Of a stretch of DNA of 14,600 nucleotides, positions 6,528 through 13,361 are shown piece by piece; position 1 is the first letter of the stretch, and each line of letters starts with the position of its first letter. A model generated the notes under the pieces. That model searched no databases, had not been told where the DNA came from, and worked only from the letters and a program-made list of their open reading frames with translations. The position numbers and the translations under genes were made by a program. Source of the stretch: Fimbriimonadaceae bacterium (lineage in GTDB: Bacteria > Armatimonadota > Fimbriimonadia > Fimbriimonadales > Fimbriimonadaceae); the NCBI GenBank assembly GCA_020849075.1, contig JADLGZ010000205.1:1-14600 (forward strand), written 5' to 3'.

Positions 6528-7453
6528 TGCGTCTACTCATCCTCGGCGGGACGAGCTTTGTTGGGCGTCATCTCGCCGAGGCGGCCTTAGACCGCGAATG
6601 GAACCTATCGTTGTTTCATCGCGGCAAGACCAATCCTGACCTGTTCCCATCGGTAGAGCACCTCTTGGGTGATCGCCTTGTTGACCTCACAAGCCTGCAG
6701 GGTAAGAGATGGGATGCGGTTGTAGACACCAGCGCCTATATTCCACGAGCCGTTCGCTTGTCGGGCGAGGTCTTATCGTCGTGCGCGGAACGGCTTGCGT
6801 TTGTAAGCACCATTTCGGTCTACGCCGATCCCGAAAACACGTTGGTGGATTCCCCTTTGGCGAGGCTTGAGGATCCAAGCACCGAAGAGGTCACCTCCGA
6901 AACCTACGGTGGGCTCAAGGTCCTTTGTGAGCAAGAAGTGACCAAACACTGGGGAGAAAGGGCTTGGATTTTACGCCCGGGCATCATCGCTGGCCCCTAC
7001 GATCCAACGGATCGCTTCACCTATTGGATTGACCGAGTCGCCAATTATGAAGCGTTCACCAAACCAGCCCGCCTCAACCAGCCCGTTCAGTGCATGGATG
7101 CCCGAGCCATGGCAGAGTTTGTGCTAGATGGACTCGTGACCGGGCACTCCCAAACCGTCAATCTTGTCGGCCCCCAGGCGCCGATGGACTTCGACCATCT
7201 CTTAAAGAGAATCCGCCGAGAACTCCGAGCCCCCAATTTTGAGCTCCTTGAGAATCTAGGAACTCCCATGCCGCTTGAGGTCCCACGCGAGAATGAGAAC
7301 ATTTTCCGCGTGGACGCCCAGCCCGCGATTAACCTTGGGTTGAAGCTCCCTAGCATTCGGGAAACGATCCGTTCTACCTACGAGTGGTGGCAAGAACAAT
7401 CACGTGAACTCAAGACCTCCATGCCAAACTTAGCGGATCGGCGGCGACCCTAG
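6527..7453 (+). CDS. NAD-dependent epimerase/dehydratase-like protein (atypical extended SDR)
   Basis: This 308-aa Rossmann protein has the nucleotide loop GGTSFVGRH at 7-15, a TGGTxFxG-like start typical of the epimerase/reductase branch. Ser94 or Ser97 lies in FVSTISVY, and the Y-x-x-x-K pair Y127/K131 in TYGGLK sits where the extended-SDR catalytic dyad belongs. RPGIIAGPYDPTDRF at 150-164 is the usual post-dyad segment. Substrate is unknown; sugar-nucleotide or isoflavone-reductase-like work cannot be separated by eye. The start ATG overlaps the dehydrogenase stop by one base and has no Shine-Dalgarno sequence, so translation is probably by termination-reinitiation. The C-terminus (WWQEQSRELKTSMPNLADRRRP) is basic and unstructured-looking. 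Confidence 0.88.
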   Translation: MRLLILGGTSFVGRHLAEAALDREWNLSLFHRGKTNPDLFPSVEHLLGDRLVDLTSLQGKRWDAVVDTSAYIPRAVRLSGEVLSSCAERLAFVSTISVYADPENTLVDSPLARLEDPSTEEVTSETYGGLKVLCEQEVTKHWGERAWILRPGIIAGPYDPTDRFTYWIDRVANYEAFTKPARLNQPVQCMDARAMAEFVLDGLVTGHSQTVNLVGPQAPMDFDHLLKRIRRELRAPNFELLENLGTPMPLEVPRENENIFRVDAQPAINLGLKLPSIRETIRSTYEWWQEQSRELKTSMPNLADRRRP

Positions 7454-7455
7454 GC

Positions 7456-7461
7456 TAAAAT
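7456..7461 (+). promoter_or_regulatory. -10-like hexamer TAAAAT before deoC
   Basis: TAAAAT ends 9 nt before ATG 7471. There is no Shine-Dalgarno sequence between the previous stop (7453) and the ATG, so a transcript starting at about 7468 would be almost leaderless. No clear -35 hexamer is visible. Confidence 0.45.
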
Positions 7462-7470
7462 GAAAACATC

Positions 7471-8436
7471 ATGAACTGCGCCCAAGCCGAAGCCCCGACG
7501 CGCAACCCAGGAATGCCTCTTGACTTGGACTGGGTGGAGGCAACTCTGGTCAATCGTTCGGCGGCTGAACGCAGAGCCACCACGTTGCCAGGACGCAGGA
7601 CCGTCAAGAAACAATGGCAGGCGGCTTGGCTCCTCAAGGCCATTACCCTCATTGATCTCACCACCTTGAGCGGAGACGATACGCCGGGTACAGTGCAACG
7701 CCTTTGCGCCAAAGCTCGGCAACCAGTTAGACAGTCTCTTCTGGATGCTATGGAGATGCCTACCATCTCAACGGGAGCGGTTTGTGTTTATCACCAAATG
7801 GTGCCGACGGCGGTCCGAGCTCTTGAGGGCACCGGCATTCCGGTGGCCGCCGTTGCAGCAGGATTCCCGCATGGCTTATCGCCTTTGCGAGAACGAATAC
7901 ATGAAATCAGGGCCAGTGTTGCGGCGGGTGCGAGCGAGATTGATATCGTTGTTAGTCGACAACACGTACTGAATGGCAACTGGGCCGCCCTCTATGATGA
8001 GATTGCGATGTTTCGTGAAGCATGCGGGGATGCCCATCTCAAAAGCATTTTGGCCACCGGCGAACTCGCGACGCTAACCAATGTCGCCCGAGCCAGCCTC
8101 GTAGCAATGATGGCCGGTAGCGACTTCATTAAGACGTCAACTGGCAAAGAGACCCATAATGCCACTCTGCCAGTCGGCCTGACCATGGTGCGCCAGATCC
8201 GCGGTTTTCGGGAGAAAACCGGCTACAAGATAGGTTTTAAGCCAGCCGGTGGTATTCGCACCGCCAAGCAAAGCACCGATTGGATGATCCTAATGAAGGA
8301 AGAACTTGGGCTTGAATGGCTAAGCCCGCATCTCTTCCGTCTTGGAGCCTCAACGCTCCTTAGCGACATTGAGCGACAGCTGGAGCACTTCGTTACCGGC
8401 CGGTATTCTGCGTTCAATCGGCACCCAATGGCCTAG
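7471..8436 (+). CDS. deoC: deoxyribose-phosphate aldolase, long (human DERA-like) form
   Basis: This cytosolic enzyme cleaves 2-deoxyribose-5-phosphate to glyceraldehyde-3-phosphate and acetaldehyde in deoxynucleoside breakdown. At 321 aa it has the length of human DERA (about 318) rather than the 220-260 aa of most bacterial DeoC. The N-terminal segment LLKAITLIDLTTLSGDDTPG at 54-73 closely matches the animal form. Catalytic residues are all present: the Schiff-base Lys221 in DFIKTSTGK, the second Lys257 in GFKPAGGIRT, and the acid Asp158 in SEIDIVV. Residues 1-45 are a variable N-terminal extension. The gene is separated from the SDR gene by 17 bases and from the deacetylase by 9 bases. No deoA, deoB, deoD or nucleoside transporter is nearby. 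Confidence 0.95.
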   Translation: MNCAQAEAPTRNPGMPLDLDWVEATLVNRSAAERRATTLPGRRTVKKQWQAAWLLKAITLIDLTTLSGDDTPGTVQRLCAKARQPVRQSLLDAMEMPTISTGAVCVYHQMVPTAVRALEGTGIPVAAVAAGFPHGLSPLRERIHEIRASVAAGASEIDIVVSRQHVLNGNWAALYDEIAMFREACGDAHLKSILATGELATLTNVARASLVAMMAGSDFIKTSTGKETHNATLPVGLTMVRQIRGFREKTGYKIGFKPAGGIRTAKQSTDWMILMKEELGLEWLSPHLFRLGASTLLSDIERQLEHFVTGRYSAFNRHPMA

Positions 8437-8445
8437 ACGTGCGCC

Positions 8446-9267
8446 ATGACGCGGCCCAACCTTGTTGTACTTCTCATGATCCCATCGTTTCTTGCCGTTG
8501 CCCTATTGAGCAAGCATCCGACGACGCCACTGCTCGTGAAACTGGCCCCGGGAATCAATAATGCGTCACCCCGCCGAAACAATCCTACTTGGATCAGAGC
8601 TCGGCGGGAAGTTTCTGCCGGTACCGTCGCGCTGAATGCACGACTAGCGGCGCTTACACATCAGGACCTTGAGAGAAGGGTGATTTCAAAGGGGCCTAGC
8701 CGCTTACCGACGATAACCTTGACCTTTGACGACGGGCCGCATCCAGCCTGTACGCGGCAACTTTTGCAAGCCCTACATAAGCTGCAGGTGCCGGCTACCT
8801 TCTTTGTTGTTGGGTATATGGCCGAAAAGAATCCTGACCTTGTTCGGGCGATCCATTCCGGCGGATTTGAGATCGGGAGCCATACGTTCAGCCACGCCAA
8901 CCTCACCCTTCTTTCTCAGGAAGATGTGCTCACAGAATTCAGGGCAGCAAACGACGTGATCAAGCGGATCACGGGCACGACGCCGCTCTTTTGCCGCCCC
9001 CCGGGCGGAGACCTCTCGCTCCCCGTCCTAAGGAGTGCCGCTGATCTGGGCCTCTACACCGTGATGTGGACCGACGACCCAGGTGACTACGATAGCCCCA
9101 GCAATTCCATAGTCATTAGAAAAGCACTCCATCGGCTTTCGCCGGGAGGGATCATCCTCATGCATGACTGCCCCCGTGCGGTAGAGACCGTTCCGATGAT
9201 CGTCACTAAGGCGCGGGCTATGGGCTATCGGTTTGTGCCCCTGAGCCAGTATCGGCCTCGTGGCTAA
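8446..9267 (+). CDS. exported polysaccharide deacetylase (NodB homology domain)
   Basis: This 273-aa metal-dependent enzyme should remove N- or O-acetyl groups from a cell-wall or extracellular polysaccharide (carbohydrate esterase family 4). An uncleaved or cleavable hydrophobic segment at 6-22 points to export. Residues 23-87 are a linker. The NodB domain then shows every motif: TFDDGPH (D95 base, D96 metal), SHTFSH (H146 and H150 metal ligands), RPPGG (184-188), the WTDDPGDY region, and LMHD with His240. The start ATG lies 9 bases after the deoC stop without a clear Shine-Dalgarno sequence. The stop is only one base from the stop of the convergent CxxCH gene, leaving no room for a terminator. 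The exact substrate (chitin-like, peptidoglycan or exopolysaccharide) is undetermined. Confidence 0.95.
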   Translation: MTRPNLVVLLMIPSFLAVALLSKHPTTPLLVKLAPGINNASPRRNNPTWIRARREVSAGTVALNARLAALTHQDLERRVISKGPSRLPTITLTFDDGPHPACTRQLLQALHKLQVPATFFVVGYMAEKNPDLVRAIHSGGFEIGSHTFSHANLTLLSQEDVLTEFRAANDVIKRITGTTPLFCRPPGGDLSLPVLRSAADLGLYTVMWTDDPGDYDSPSNSIVIRKALHRLSPGGIILMHDCPRAVETVPMIVTKARAMGYRFVPLSQYRPRG

Positions 9268-9268
9268 G

Positions 9269-10294
9269 TCACAGGGTGTCGTTGAGAATTTCCCGAGCTT
9301 CCTGAGTACTTCGGGCCTTAAGCTTGGTCAAGATTGCATCCTTCTGAGGTAGGGCCTGGAACGCTGCCGAGTACACCATTGGGCTACACGAAAACTTCAA
9401 GAGGCGCGTCCTAAGATCTAGGTCCCCTAACGACCTGCCCTTTTGGTCCTTGGGATACCGCTGCTGGTAGTAGTCTCTAAAACCAGAAGTGCCTATTATT
9501 GTGGAGGTCAGCTTGACTTCCCCAACCCCCAACATGACATCCACAAGATGATCAATAGAGACCTCGGAGCCCTTTGTTGCTACCGCTGAGATTGCGTTCT
9601 GGATTTTAATCTGGTGCTCAAAAACCATCAACGCGACGATATCGGAGTGCGGAGTTAGATACTTTGAGGTGTCAAAGAACGAACTGAGATCAGTCCGATT
9701 AGCTCCTGCTTCCTTGTCTAGCTTGACTAGCTCGTCGGCTGGTGTGCTGAGCGCATTTCCCATATGCCGCATGGTCCCATGGGTTCCCGTCACATACCAC
9801 CCGCCCCATCGCTCCTCGATTGGGGTTTCCGGTCCCACGAGGCGTGACCGCTGATCCACCCGAGGATATCCGCTCGGAGCAACAATCGAGGAGCGAGCGA
9901 TCAGTTGAACGGGTGATCGTCCATGGCAACGAAAACACTGGCTATCCTCAGCTCGGATGGTTCCGTCTGCCTTGTTCATGATCGAATAGAATTGCGGCCC
10001 TTTCGCTGGGTCAACGGTCATGATTTCCAGCAATGGCGCTCCAGGGATCCACGCTACATAGGAGTTTTCATTGAAGTAGATCGCCCGTGGGTTCTTGGGG
10101 CTTACTTGGCCCTGAAGGCTGGACTTGCTAAAAACTAGCATCTGACTTGAAGGATCAATCTTTAGCTCCTTGAGAACACTGGCGAGATAACCGCGCTCGG
10201 CCTCAAAGTTCAGTTCCTTTGCTTGCAATAGCGCGATGGGGTCGCCCGAAAGCGCCACGATTGGAAGCAGAGCACTGAGATGAACAAGCCGCAT
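9269..10294 (-). CDS. secreted monohaem CxxCH protein (cytochrome c-like), function unknown
   Basis: The protein is 341 aa from ATG 10294. A GTG at 10315 would add seven residues (MSQNGER), but GGGGAG lies just before ATG 10294, and that start gives a compact signal peptide (MRLVHLSALLPIVALSGDPI). A single haem-binding C-x-x-C-H is at 120-124 (CFRCH), which fits covalent haem attachment in the periplasm. Other marked segments are ERWGGWYVTGTHG (161-173) followed by RHMGN (176-180), and KYLTPHSDIVALM (211-223). I recall this combination from uncharacterised cytochrome-like proteins of Acidobacteria and Planctomycetes; that family link is from memory. The Met or His acting as second axial ligand cannot be chosen by eye. 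No oxidase or other cytochrome gene is adjacent. The gene is divergent from the MFS gene with 32 bases between the starts. Confidence 0.8.
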   Translation of the reverse strand: MRLVHLSALLPIVALSGDPIALLQAKELNFEAERGYLASVLKELKIDPSSQMLVFSKSSLQGQVSPKNPRAIYFNENSYVAWIPGAPLLEIMTVDPAKGPQFYSIMNKADGTIRAEDSQCFRCHGRSPVQLIARSSIVAPSGYPRVDQRSRLVGPETPIEERWGGWYVTGTHGTMRHMGNALSTPADELVKLDKEAGANRTDLSSFFDTSKYLTPHSDIVALMVFEHQIKIQNAISAVATKGSEVSIDHLVDVMLGVGEVKLTSTIIGTSGFRDYYQQRYPKDQKGRSLGDLDLRTRLLKFSCSPMVYSAAFQALPQKDAILTKLKARSTQEAREILNDTL

Positions 10295-10297
10295 TCT

Positions 10298-10303
10298 CTC
10301 CCC
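10298..10303 (-). promoter_or_regulatory. Shine-Dalgarno GGGGAG supporting the start at 10294
   Basis: On the minus strand GGGGAG is followed by AGA and then ATG 10294. The spacing is short, but the purine run is the best ribosome site for this gene and argues against the GTG at 10315. Confidence 0.6.
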
Positions 10304-10312
10304 ATTTTGACT

Positions 10313-10318
10313 CACAAT
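10313..10318 (+). promoter_or_regulatory. -10-like hexamer CACAAT before the MFS gene
   Basis: CACAAT ends 8 nt before TTG 10327, inside the 32-base divergent gap. There is no Shine-Dalgarno sequence before the TTG. The nearby TTGACT at 10307-10312 directly abuts this hexamer, so it cannot be its -35. Confidence 0.35.
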
Positions 10319-10326
10319 AGACGGCG

Positions 10327-11520
10327 TTGCGTCACTGGCTAAGCTCGCTCTATATCGCCATCTTCTTAGACCTATTTGGATTCGGGATGATCATTCCCGA
10401 TATTCAGCTACATGCCGAACGGCATGGGGCGCCAGGCTGGCTCATCGGCGCAATCTTGGCCAGCACGTTCGCGGTCCAACTGCTCATTTCGCCATTCTGG
10501 GGCCGAGTGAGTGACCGAGTCGGTCGCAAGCCAATTCTCTTGATATGTTCAGGGTTCTCCGCTCTGGGCATGCTCGTTTATGGGCTCTCACACAGCATCC
10601 TCCTGCTTATCCTTAGCCGTCTCTTGTCGGGACTCGGTGGCGCGAATGTGGCGATTGCCCAAGCAATCGTAGCTGATGGCACAACGCCGGAAGAAAGGAC
10701 TACCTCGATGGGTAAGATCGGCGCCGCGATCACGACTGGGCTAATCGGAGGTCCCGTTGTAGGCGGATTTATTGGTGCAGGACTAGGTAGCCAATGGGTG
10801 GGTTTCATTGCCGCTGCAAGCTCCGGCCTTGGGTTAGTCATGATCTGGTTGACTTTGCCCAATATTGAACCGAAGGCGGGCGAAAGACAGACCAAAAACA
10901 TGCTGTTTGACCTTCGCCTCTTGCGATCATTCCCTCAGGTCCGAGCTCTGGTCATTGTCTCTTGCGTGGCATGGTTTGCCCTCGCCACTTTAGAGGGCAC
11001 CTTTGGTCGCCTCATTAAGGCAACGTTGAATTTCTCGCAATGGCACTTCGGTATTGTCTTTGGTTATGAATCTTTGATCGGATTCTTAGTGCAGGCATAT
11101 TTTATTGCCTGGCTCTCGAAGCGAGTCAAGGATGGACCCATGATCCGAGGCGCATACCTACTGCAAGGTATCGGACTAGGTTTAACGCCATTTACCTATC
11201 TGTTTCCGATCCCATCGCTCTGGTTAGCGGTACTCCTTGGATGCAGCCTCTTCTATGCCGTGGGACAGGGGCTCGCCAGTCCAACCATCAATTCCCTCTG
11301 TAGTAAGTTGACTCCCGAAGATCGCCAAGGGGAACTGTTCGGCCTCCTCCAAGGGGCCCGGTCCATCGGATTCATCGTTGGGCCGCTGATTGGTGGAGCC
11401 ATGTTTGACTGGTGGGCGGCCAGCCCGTATCTCCTTGCCGGATGCGTGTGTGCCCTTGCCGCATTTCTTGTGAAATCGCCAAGCGAATCGGTACCCACTG
11501 CTCAAATTGACCTCGGGTAG
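10327..11520 (+). CDS. MFS transporter, TetA/MdtG-like drug:H+ antiporter family
   Basis: This 397-aa inner-membrane carrier has about 12 hydrophobic helices. Signature motifs are D15 in TM1 (FLDLFGFGMIIPDI), motif A GRVSDRVGRK at 59-68 in the loop between TM2 and TM3, motif B around LSRLLSGLGGANVAIAQAIVAD (R98), and motif C GPVVGG at 142-147 in TM5, which marks proton-coupled exporters. It is therefore likely an exporter of a small molecule, perhaps a drug or sugar; the substrate is not readable. A central loop (180-205) joins the two six-helix halves. The start is TTG 10327; no ATG or GTG candidate lies further upstream in frame in the 32-base gap. The gene is followed after 33 bases by the capA-like gene on the same strand and in the same frame. 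Confidence 0.9.
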   Translation: MRHWLSSLYIAIFLDLFGFGMIIPDIQLHAERHGAPGWLIGAILASTFAVQLLISPFWGRVSDRVGRKPILLICSGFSALGMLVYGLSHSILLLILSRLLSGLGGANVAIAQAIVADGTTPEERTTSMGKIGAAITTGLIGGPVVGGFIGAGLGSQWVGFIAAASSGLGLVMIWLTLPNIEPKAGERQTKNMLFDLRLLRSFPQVRALVIVSCVAWFALATLEGTFGRLIKATLNFSQWHFGIVFGYESLIGFLVQAYFIAWLSKRVKDGPMIRGAYLLQGIGLGLTPFTYLFPIPSLWLAVLLGCSLFYAVGQGLASPTINSLCSKLTPEDRQGELFGLLQGARSIGFIVGPLIGGAMFDWWAASPYLLAGCVCALAAFLVKSPSESVPTAQIDLG

Positions 11521-11546
11521 TTCTCAGGGCGAACCCGCATCGTCCG

Positions 11547-11552
11547 TATACT
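11547..11552 (+). promoter_or_regulatory. TATACT hexamer adjoining the capA-like start
   Basis: TATACT is separated from ATG 11554 by a single base. As a -10 box it would start transcription inside the coding sequence, at about codon 2 or 3, so it can only drive this gene if translation begins further in. I see no good internal start, so its function is doubtful. Confidence 0.2.
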
Positions 11553-11553
11553 C

Positions 11554-12516
11554 ATGGTCCCCGCCATCCTTACCCTGGTAGCGCCCAAGCCATGGACTCT
11601 GGTCGCCGGAGGCGATATCATGTTTTACGGCATTGGAGCCAAGACCTACCCCCTGAAAGAAGTTGCCGGGACATTCCAGAAGGCAGACCTCTCCTACGGC
11701 AACCTTGAGATCCCTCTCACCAACTCCAAGACGCCGACCCGTCGAAAGAGCCCCGAGGAAATCAAGGCCAAGCACCAGTTCATCCTAAAAGCGGAACCCA
11801 GTCATATCGGCAATTTGAAGGAGACATTTGACCTCGTTAGCCTCGCTAATAACCATGTGATGGACTACGGCACCCAGGGCATGACCGAAACCATCAATCT
11901 CTTGAATAAGGCAGGCATCCAGCACGCGGGGGCTGGGATGAACATCTACGATGCGACAACACCCACCGTCAAAATGCTCCCCAATGGCATCCGGGTGGGA
12001 TTGATCAGCTATCTGGCATTTGTGAGCTCAGGAGGGCTGTGGAAATGCACCCCTGCAACCGCCAAAACATCCGGGCTTGCGGGGCTTGACCTCGGCGGTA
12101 ACCCACAGAGTGATCGAGTGCAAGACATTGTCCGCATAGCCAAGAAGAAGTGTGATGTTCTCCTAGTGGCCTTGCACTGGGGCATTGAACGCCAAACAAA
12201 GCCAACGAAGTATCAGATCAACTTGGGCCGGACCTTCATCAGGGCTGGAGCGGACGTCGTCCTCGGTGCTCACCCTCACCGCCTCCAAGGGCGCGAAGTT
12301 TATAAGGGTAAGCCCATCTTGTACTCGATGGGCAATCTGATTTCACCCCTTCCGGCGGCCTCCGCGGTGTACACCTTGAAGTTCGACGGCACGAAGTTTA
12401 AATCTTGGGATCTACGTCCCATGCGAAACGCCGGGGGAAAGGCAAAGTGGTATTCGACCAAGGAAGAACCTGCCGTCAAACGGCAGATTCTTGCCTTAGA
12501 CAAGCTCATTCGCTAA
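11554..12516 (+). CDS. CapA-like metallophosphatase domain protein
   Basis: This 320-aa protein belongs to the PGA_cap/CapA branch of the calcineurin-like metallophosphoesterases, named for the poly-gamma-glutamate capsule protein. Metal-site motifs are in order: GGD at 19-21, GNLE at 49-52, ANNHVMDYG at 98-106, HWG at 208-210, and GAHPHRLQ at 238-245, followed by the closing YSMGNLI at 257-263. The N-terminus is short (only about 18 residues before GGD) and lacks a convincing signal peptide, unlike many CapA proteins. An in-frame TAG at 11518-11520 rules out a longer start. There is no capB, capC or capE nearby, so a capsule role is not supported; it may act on another polymer or phosphoester. 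The stop overlaps the convergent SRPBCC stop by four bases. Confidence 0.9.
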   Translation: MVPAILTLVAPKPWTLVAGGDIMFYGIGAKTYPLKEVAGTFQKADLSYGNLEIPLTNSKTPTRRKSPEEIKAKHQFILKAEPSHIGNLKETFDLVSLANNHVMDYGTQGMTETINLLNKAGIQHAGAGMNIYDATTPTVKMLPNGIRVGLISYLAFVSSGGLWKCTPATAKTSGLAGLDLGGNPQSDRVQDIVRIAKKKCDVLLVALHWGIERQTKPTKYQINLGRTFIRAGADVVLGAHPHRLQGREVYKGKPILYSMGNLISPLPAASAVYTLKFDGTKFKSWDLRPMRNAGGKAKWYSTKEEPAVKRQILALDKLIR

Positions 12517-12989
12517 CCCAAAAGTCCTTCCAACCGCTGATAGCTCACTTCCATTCCTCTTTCCATCCCGGTGCCCAGCATTGTTGATCGCACCTCTGCG
12601 GAAGGCAGGGTCATGACCATGGTCATCAAGGTCCCTTCGCGATCGGGATCAAATGTGGTCACGATATGGTTATCGGGGGTTGGATCAGGTAAGTGCATCC
12701 GTTCAACGTGCTCTAGTCGGGAGAAGGGCTCGCAAGCAATACATTCGCCGGTTATTAAGAAACTCTCACCTTCCTCATTGGCCCACACGTACCGAAAGCT
12801 CCCACCCGGACGAAAATCAGCCATGCACTCCGGCATAGTCCAGCCATCTGGGCCGAGCATCCATTTCCGAATCAGATCAGGCTCAACATGAGCTCGAAAG
12901 ACCGCCTCGGGGGAAGCGGCAAATCTGCGGGTGACGATCACCTGAGTATCACCTTTAAGTTTAAGTTCTAGGGGTTTCATTGTTTTCAT
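12513..12989 (-). CDS. SRPBCC / AHSA1-domain protein
   Basis: This 158-aa helix-grip protein has a hydrophobic ligand pocket. Family marks are the opening TRRFAASPEAVFRAHVEPDLIRKWM at 20-44 (the typical F-x-A-[SP]-x-x-x-V-[FW]-x-A...W start, here VEPDLIRKWM), DFRPGGSFRYVW at 58-69, and the closing helix GMERGMEVSYQRLEGLL. Such proteins commonly follow ArsR-type regulators, as here. ATG 12989 overlaps the arsR gene by 29 bases; a second ATG at 12980 has better spacing to the AAGG at 12991-12994 region and gives 155 aa, so the true start may be three residues later. The ligand or reaction is unknown. The stop codon overlaps that of the convergent capA-like gene. Confidence 0.9.
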   Translation of the reverse strand: MKTMKPLELKLKGDTQVIVTRRFAASPEAVFRAHVEPDLIRKWMLGPDGWTMPECMADFRPGGSFRYVWANEEGESFLITGECIACEPFSRLEHVERMHLPDPTPDNHIVTTFDPDREGTLMTMVMTLPSAEVRSTMLGTGMERGMEVSYQRLEGLLG

Positions 12990-13311
12990 CCTTAGTCCCT
13001 TGGGCCAAAAGCTGGTCCAAGCGCACGTAGTTAGCCTCCATCGCGACCCTCAAGTTGGAAAGCCAACTTGTCAGTTCATCGACGGCTTCGGGCACAACCT
13101 TGCAAGGTCGCCGGGTGCGATCCACTCTTCGCGTAATCAGCCCCGCATTCTCCAACACCTTCAGATGCCTGGAGATTGCGGGCTGGCTCAATTTGAACGG
13201 AGCAGCAAGCTCCATCACTCCAGCTTCGCCTTGACACAGCCGGGAAAGAATCGCCCGTCTTGTCGGATCCGCGAGAGCCGCGAACGGCGCATTGAGGTCT
13301 AACGTCTGCAC
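12961..13311 (-). CDS. ArsR/SmtB family transcriptional repressor
   Basis: This 116-aa winged-helix DNA-binding protein has the recognition region VMELAAPFKLSQPAISRHLK at 32-51 followed by VLENAGLITRRVDRTRRPC (wing). The LADPTRRAILSRL opening is typical of the subgroup paired with SRPBCC proteins. It lacks the ELCVCDL metal-binding motif of arsenic and zinc sensors; only two cysteines are present (C26, C70), so a metal signal is unlikely. The start is GTG 13311: TATAAT lies exactly six bases upstream and no Shine-Dalgarno sequence is visible, which fits a leaderless mRNA. The gene is immediately downstream of an operator-like palindrome, so autorepression is expected, and it overlaps the SRPBCC gene by 29 bases in one operon. 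Confidence 0.93.
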   Translation of the reverse strand: MQTLDLNAPFAALADPTRRAILSRLCQGEAGVMELAAPFKLSQPAISRHLKVLENAGLITRRVDRTRRPCKVVPEAVDELTSWLSNLRVAMEANYVRLDQLLAQGTKDENNETPRT

Positions 13312-13348
13312 GAGATCATTATATAACCATCTCGTTATATAAAGTCAA
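13312..13348 (-). promoter_or_regulatory. arsR promoter with two interlocked palindromic operators
   Basis: Reading the minus strand, TTGACT (13348-13343) is a -35 and TATATA or TATAAT (about 13325-13318) a -10, with 17- or 19-base spacing. Palindrome A at 13319-13342 has perfect 9-base arms TTATATAAC and GTTATATAA around six bases. Palindrome B at 13312-13333 (GAGATnnTTATATAAnnATCTC) is symmetric at 18 of 22 positions. They share one TTATATAA. Both cover the -10 region, and B ends at the base before the GTG start, so bound repressor should block RNA polymerase. Binding by the adjacent ArsR protein is inference. Confidence 0.85.
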
Positions 13349-13361
13349 TAGAATTTGACTT
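13342..13361 (-). terminator. weak AT-rich hairpin after the ltrA-like stop
   Basis: A perfect 7-base inverted repeat AAGTCAA/TTGACTT around six bases directly overlaps the ltrA-like stop codon and is followed on the minus strand by TATAT rather than a clean U-tract. One arm doubles as the arsR -35 element. It may be a poor terminator or simply the promoter sequence; the call is uncertain. Confidence 0.25.

Noticed and set aside
10307..10312. TTGACT as a -35 element for the MFS gene
   Set aside because: It abuts the CACAAT hexamer with no spacer; no other -10 lies at 16-18 bases before the TTG start.
10295..10315. GTG 10315 as the start of the CxxCH gene
   Set aside because: It adds a polar stretch (MSQNGER) ahead of the signal peptide; the purine run GGGGAG points to ATG 10294.
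11506..11552. TTGACC (11507-11512) with TATACT (11547-11552) as a promoter for the capA-like gene
   Set aside because: The spacing is 34 bases, and a start from this -10 would fall inside the gene.
12571..13302. + strand ORFs (106 and 100 aa) opposite SRPBCC and arsR
   Set aside because: Both are antisense to well-recognised genes and show no family motif or ribosome site.
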